This document shows positions 5,560 to 7,387 of a stretch of 7,387 bases of DNA, one piece after another; positions within the stretch are counted from its first letter, which is position 1, and each line of letters opens with the position of its first letter. The translations under genes were made by a program, and so were the position numbers. The DNA comes from Thermofontimicrobium_A sp034505795 (lineage in GTDB: Bacteria > Zhuqueibacterota > Zhuqueibacteria > Thermofontimicrobiales > Thermofontimicrobiaceae). The notes under the pieces were generated by a model that was not told the DNA's origin, did no database searches, and saw nothing but the letters and a program-made list of their open reading frames with translations. The stretch spans positions 1 to 7,387 of the forward strand of contig JAPDQM010000159.1 of assembly GCA_034505795.1 (NCBI GenBank), read 5' to 3'.

Positions 5560-6399
5560 ATGATCATCGATGGACACGCTCATTCCTGTGGCATTTTTTA
5601 TCGGGCAGAACATATCATCAAAATTCTGGACGAGCTTCGGGTTGATAAAGTGGCGCTTTGCACCAATTTTGAGAATAACGATAAAAATCAGTCTCAATCG
5701 CTGCCCTATCTGGCAAAATGGTTTCCTAACTCGGATGTGATGCTTCCGATGAATCGGGTCATCAAGTTGGTCAACAAGATGGCCAGAGCGAAATCGAGTT
5801 TGATCAGCGGTAACGAATATGTCTTCAAATTGGCAAGTCAGCATCCCGATCGAATTATTCAATTTTATTGGGTCGATCCCAATGAACCCAATGCGCTGCG
5901 TGAGATGAAAGCTAAGTTTTTCGAATGGCGATTCAAAGGGATCAAATTTCATCAGCCCTCCGCTCAATTCCGCTTTGAAAATCAAGCGTTGCATGAAATC
6001 GCTTATTTTGCAGCAGAGCAGCGACTCTCGGTATTCATGCATCTTTATTCCCAAAAGGATGTTGAACGATTTATCCTGTTTGCTCAAAATCATCTGGCAA
6101 CAACTTTCATCATCGCGCATTTAATTGGGCTGGAATTGTTTGAGAGGAAGAAAATTAAGCTGCCCAATCTGTATTTTGACGTCTCGCCGACGCCGCTGAT
6201 TTCAGACCAACGAATTTTAAAAGCGATAAGGCTATTTGGGGCAGAAAAAGTAATGCTGGGATCGGATACACCATTTGGTAAAGACAATTTGAAAAAGAAT
6301 ATCGAACGAGTCAAACGATTGCCAATTTCTCAGGAGCAACAAAAATTGATCCTGGGCGAGAATTTCCAGTCGTTATTAAACCGTCAACCTGAGGAATGA
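5560..6399 (+). CDS. amidohydrolase-2 family metal-dependent hydrolase
   Basis: This 279-residue TIM-barrel protein starts MIIDGHAHSCG, giving the HxH metal pair H6/H8. Further expected ligands and catalytic residues are H131 (KGIKFHQP), H161 (FMHLYS), H187 (FIIAHLIG) and D236 (MLGSDTPFG), each at the end of a barrel strand. The C-terminal ILGENFQSLL is the usual family ending. Members of this family (PF04909) are hydrolases or decarboxylases acting on small carboxylated or cyclic substrates; the substrate here is not determinable. ATG 5560 is chosen because the HxH strand starts there; upstream codons in the same frame overlap the methyltransferase and add no family sequence. It follows that gene by four bases, with GGAAG nine bases upstream, so translational coupling is likely. 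Length is normal. Confidence 0.85.
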   Translation: MIIDGHAHSCGIFYRAEHIIKILDELRVDKVALCTNFENNDKNQSQSLPYLAKWFPNSDVMLPMNRVIKLVNKMARAKSSLISGNEYVFKLASQHPDRIIQFYWVDPNEPNALREMKAKFFEWRFKGIKFHQPSAQFRFENQALHEIAYFAAEQRLSVFMHLYSQKDVERFILFAQNHLATTFIIAHLIGLELFERKKIKLPNLYFDVSPTPLISDQRILKAIRLFGAEKVMLGSDTPFGKDNLKKNIERVKRLPISQEQQKLILGENFQSLLNRQPEE

Positions 6400-6843
6400 A
6401 TGTGATTTCAGATCGAGAAAATTTCACACGTGCGATTGAATTCAAATCCCCCGCTTATATTCTTGCCATGCTGCGAGTGGATTTCGATTGGCTGCGTGAA
6501 AAAGATGCCCCCAAAATCCAACGAATTCGTGAGCTGCAAAGCCAGTTACCTGATGCGATGCTGGATTGGCTGGATGCTGCAAAAAGATACCTGCTTTTCG
6601 ATCCCTTCAGTTAAAGCGCCCGAAGATCTAGAGCGAGTTACCATCAGTGAAGGGACAAAATGGCTTCAATATATGAAAAAGGGTAATGACTATTTGCGCT
6701 CACATCAGGATGGCTCGTTTGTGCTATTGATGCGGGGAACCGTGGCGCCGATGGATTATGCCAATGCGCTGCGCGATGATGAGTTGTTCATGGATTTTAT
6801 TCTCCAACCCGATTTTGTCCATTGCCTGATAAAAAGTCCATGA
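6396..6843 (+). pseudogene. decayed uroporphyrinogen-decarboxylase-like (URO-D) gene
   Basis: Two out-of-frame pieces belong to the URO-D/methyltransferase superfamily. The first (6396-6614) reads DRENFTRAIEFKSPAYI then ELQSQLPDAMLDWLDAAKR and stops after a shifted tail. The second, in the next frame (about 6610-6843), carries YLRSHQDGSFVLLMRGT and ELFMDFILQPDFVHCLI, the middle part of the fold. Family proteins are about 340-400 residues; here the sequence between the pieces is largely missing and the C-terminal half after PDFVHCLIK is absent. The gene overlaps the amidohydrolase stop (ATGA, 6396-6399); a GTG at 6402 has better spacing from GAGG (6391-6394). It was probably the third gene of the operon and may have acted in corrinoid-type methyl transfer, but that is inference. 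It is not functional now. Confidence 0.75.
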
Positions 6844-7050
6844 TGTTCCAATGATAGTGTGATGAAATGAGGGATGAGTGGCGTGATCGAGTTCTGGTTT
6901 CATGGAATTATCGAATGTCGGAATTTTGGAATGATGAGACGTTGTATTAATTCAGCAAAACTTAAATGCTCCAACACTATAGCTCTCCAAAGCTCAATTT
7001 TAAATTATCGAGGCTATTTCCAATAAACTAACTTAACCAAGGACTGTAAC

Positions 7051-7387
7051 ATGGAATTCGACCTGATACATCCCCGAGAACAACTGGCGATGCTGATGCA
7101 TCGTGTGTATCGCTATGGCATGACCACAACCTCGGGTGGCAATATGTCGATTCGAGATGACAACGGAGACATCTGGATCACGCCGGCGGGAGTGGATAAA
7201 GGCACCCTTACGTGGGATGATGTGGTATTGGTGAAATCCAATGGCCAATTGGAAGGAAAACATCGTCCCTCGTCAGAATTTCCATTTCATTGCGCCATTT
7301 ACGAAGCCCGTCCCGATTTGCAAGGCATTGTTCATGCACATCCCTGCGCGCTGGTTTCATTCAGCATCGTTCGGAAAATTCCGCCAA
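7051..7387 (+). CDS. class II aldolase/adducin family protein (partial, N-terminal 112 residues)
   Basis: The gene starts at ATG 7051 with AAGGA seven bases upstream and runs off the window. Visible family marks are TTTSGGNMSIR (residues 25-35, phosphate-binding loop), ITPAGVDKG (43-51), RPSSEFPFH (72-80) with the catalytic glutamate E76, and IVHAHP (93-98) with zinc ligands H95 and H97. Further ligands lie beyond the edge. Relatives are L-fuculose- or rhamnulose-phosphate aldolases that cleave sugar phosphates to lactaldehyde and DHAP, or related enzymes. The substrate is not fixed by this part. The preceding 207 bases (6844-7050) hold no recognisable gene and no convincing promoter, so it is unclear whether this gene belongs to the operon on its left. 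Confidence 0.85.
   Translation, partial: MEFDLIHPREQLAMLMHRVYRYGMTTTSGGNMSIRDDNGDIWITPAGVDKGTLTWDDVVLVKSNGQLEGKHRPSSEFPFHCAIYEARPDLQGIVHAHPCALVSFSIVRKIPP

Noticed and set aside
5443..6120. Long minus-strand open frame across the methyltransferase-amidohydrolase junction
   Set aside because: It lies antisense to two clearly recognisable genes and shows no family motifs.

Overview
The window reads as an AT-rich bacterial chromosome segment from the FCB side of the tree. The best lineage clue is the first large gene, whose C-terminus is a FlgD-like type IX secretion (T9SS) sorting domain with the NYPNPFN motif. That motif is common in Ignavibacteriota, Calditrichota, candidate phylum KSB1 and relatives as well as in Bacteroidota. 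Several intergenic sites look like ordinary sigma70-type promoters (TTGACA/TATAAT-like boxes 16-17 bp apart) rather than the Bacteroidota TTTG/TAnnTTTG type, which leans towards a KSB1/Calditrichota/Ignavibacteriota-like organism. This placement is inference; no marker gene is present.

Layout. Positions 1-863 hold no convincing intact gene: a possible C-terminal scrap at the left edge, a good promoter-like site with no clear gene behind it, a hairpin, and a faint TonB-receptor-like remnant. At 864-2981 lies a secreted 705-residue T9SS substrate with a C-terminal bacterial Ig-like domain. It is followed by a 70-bp attC-like imperfect hairpin (3016-3085). From 3092 to 4756 is an accessory island: two minus-strand TPR gene copies, the left one (3092 to about 3480) a clear pseudogene and the right one (4370-4756) open, flank a plus-strand type II toxin-antitoxin module (Phd/YefM-like antitoxin 3714-3950, PIN/VapC-like toxin 3937-4311). 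Just before that module lies the N-terminal stub of a ribbon-helix-helix antitoxin-like gene (3543-3638) with its own promoter and an 18-bp palindromic operator candidate. The two TPR copies share a perfectly identical 47-bp block (3348-3394 and 4662-4708) set in diverged flanks, so the toxin-antitoxin module sits between direct repeats.

From 4906 rightwards is a plus-strand metabolic cluster. A promoter-like site precedes a SAM-dependent methyltransferase (4980-5555). Four bases later comes an amidohydrolase-2 family metal hydrolase (5560-6399), then a decayed uroporphyrinogen-decarboxylase-like gene (6396-6843, frameshifted, internally deleted, lacking its C-terminal part). After a 207-bp gap comes the start of a class II aldolase (7051 to the window end). 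The methyltransferase and amidohydrolase look translationally coupled. The URO-D-like gene started inside the amidohydrolase stop codon and was probably the third gene of that operon before it broke. The substrates of this cluster cannot be read from the sequence.

No undescribed system is proven here. The most interesting part is 3016-4756, where a mobile-looking attC-like site, a duplicated and decaying TPR gene, a relic antitoxin gene with an intact-looking operator, and a complete toxin-antitoxin module are packed into 1.7 kb.
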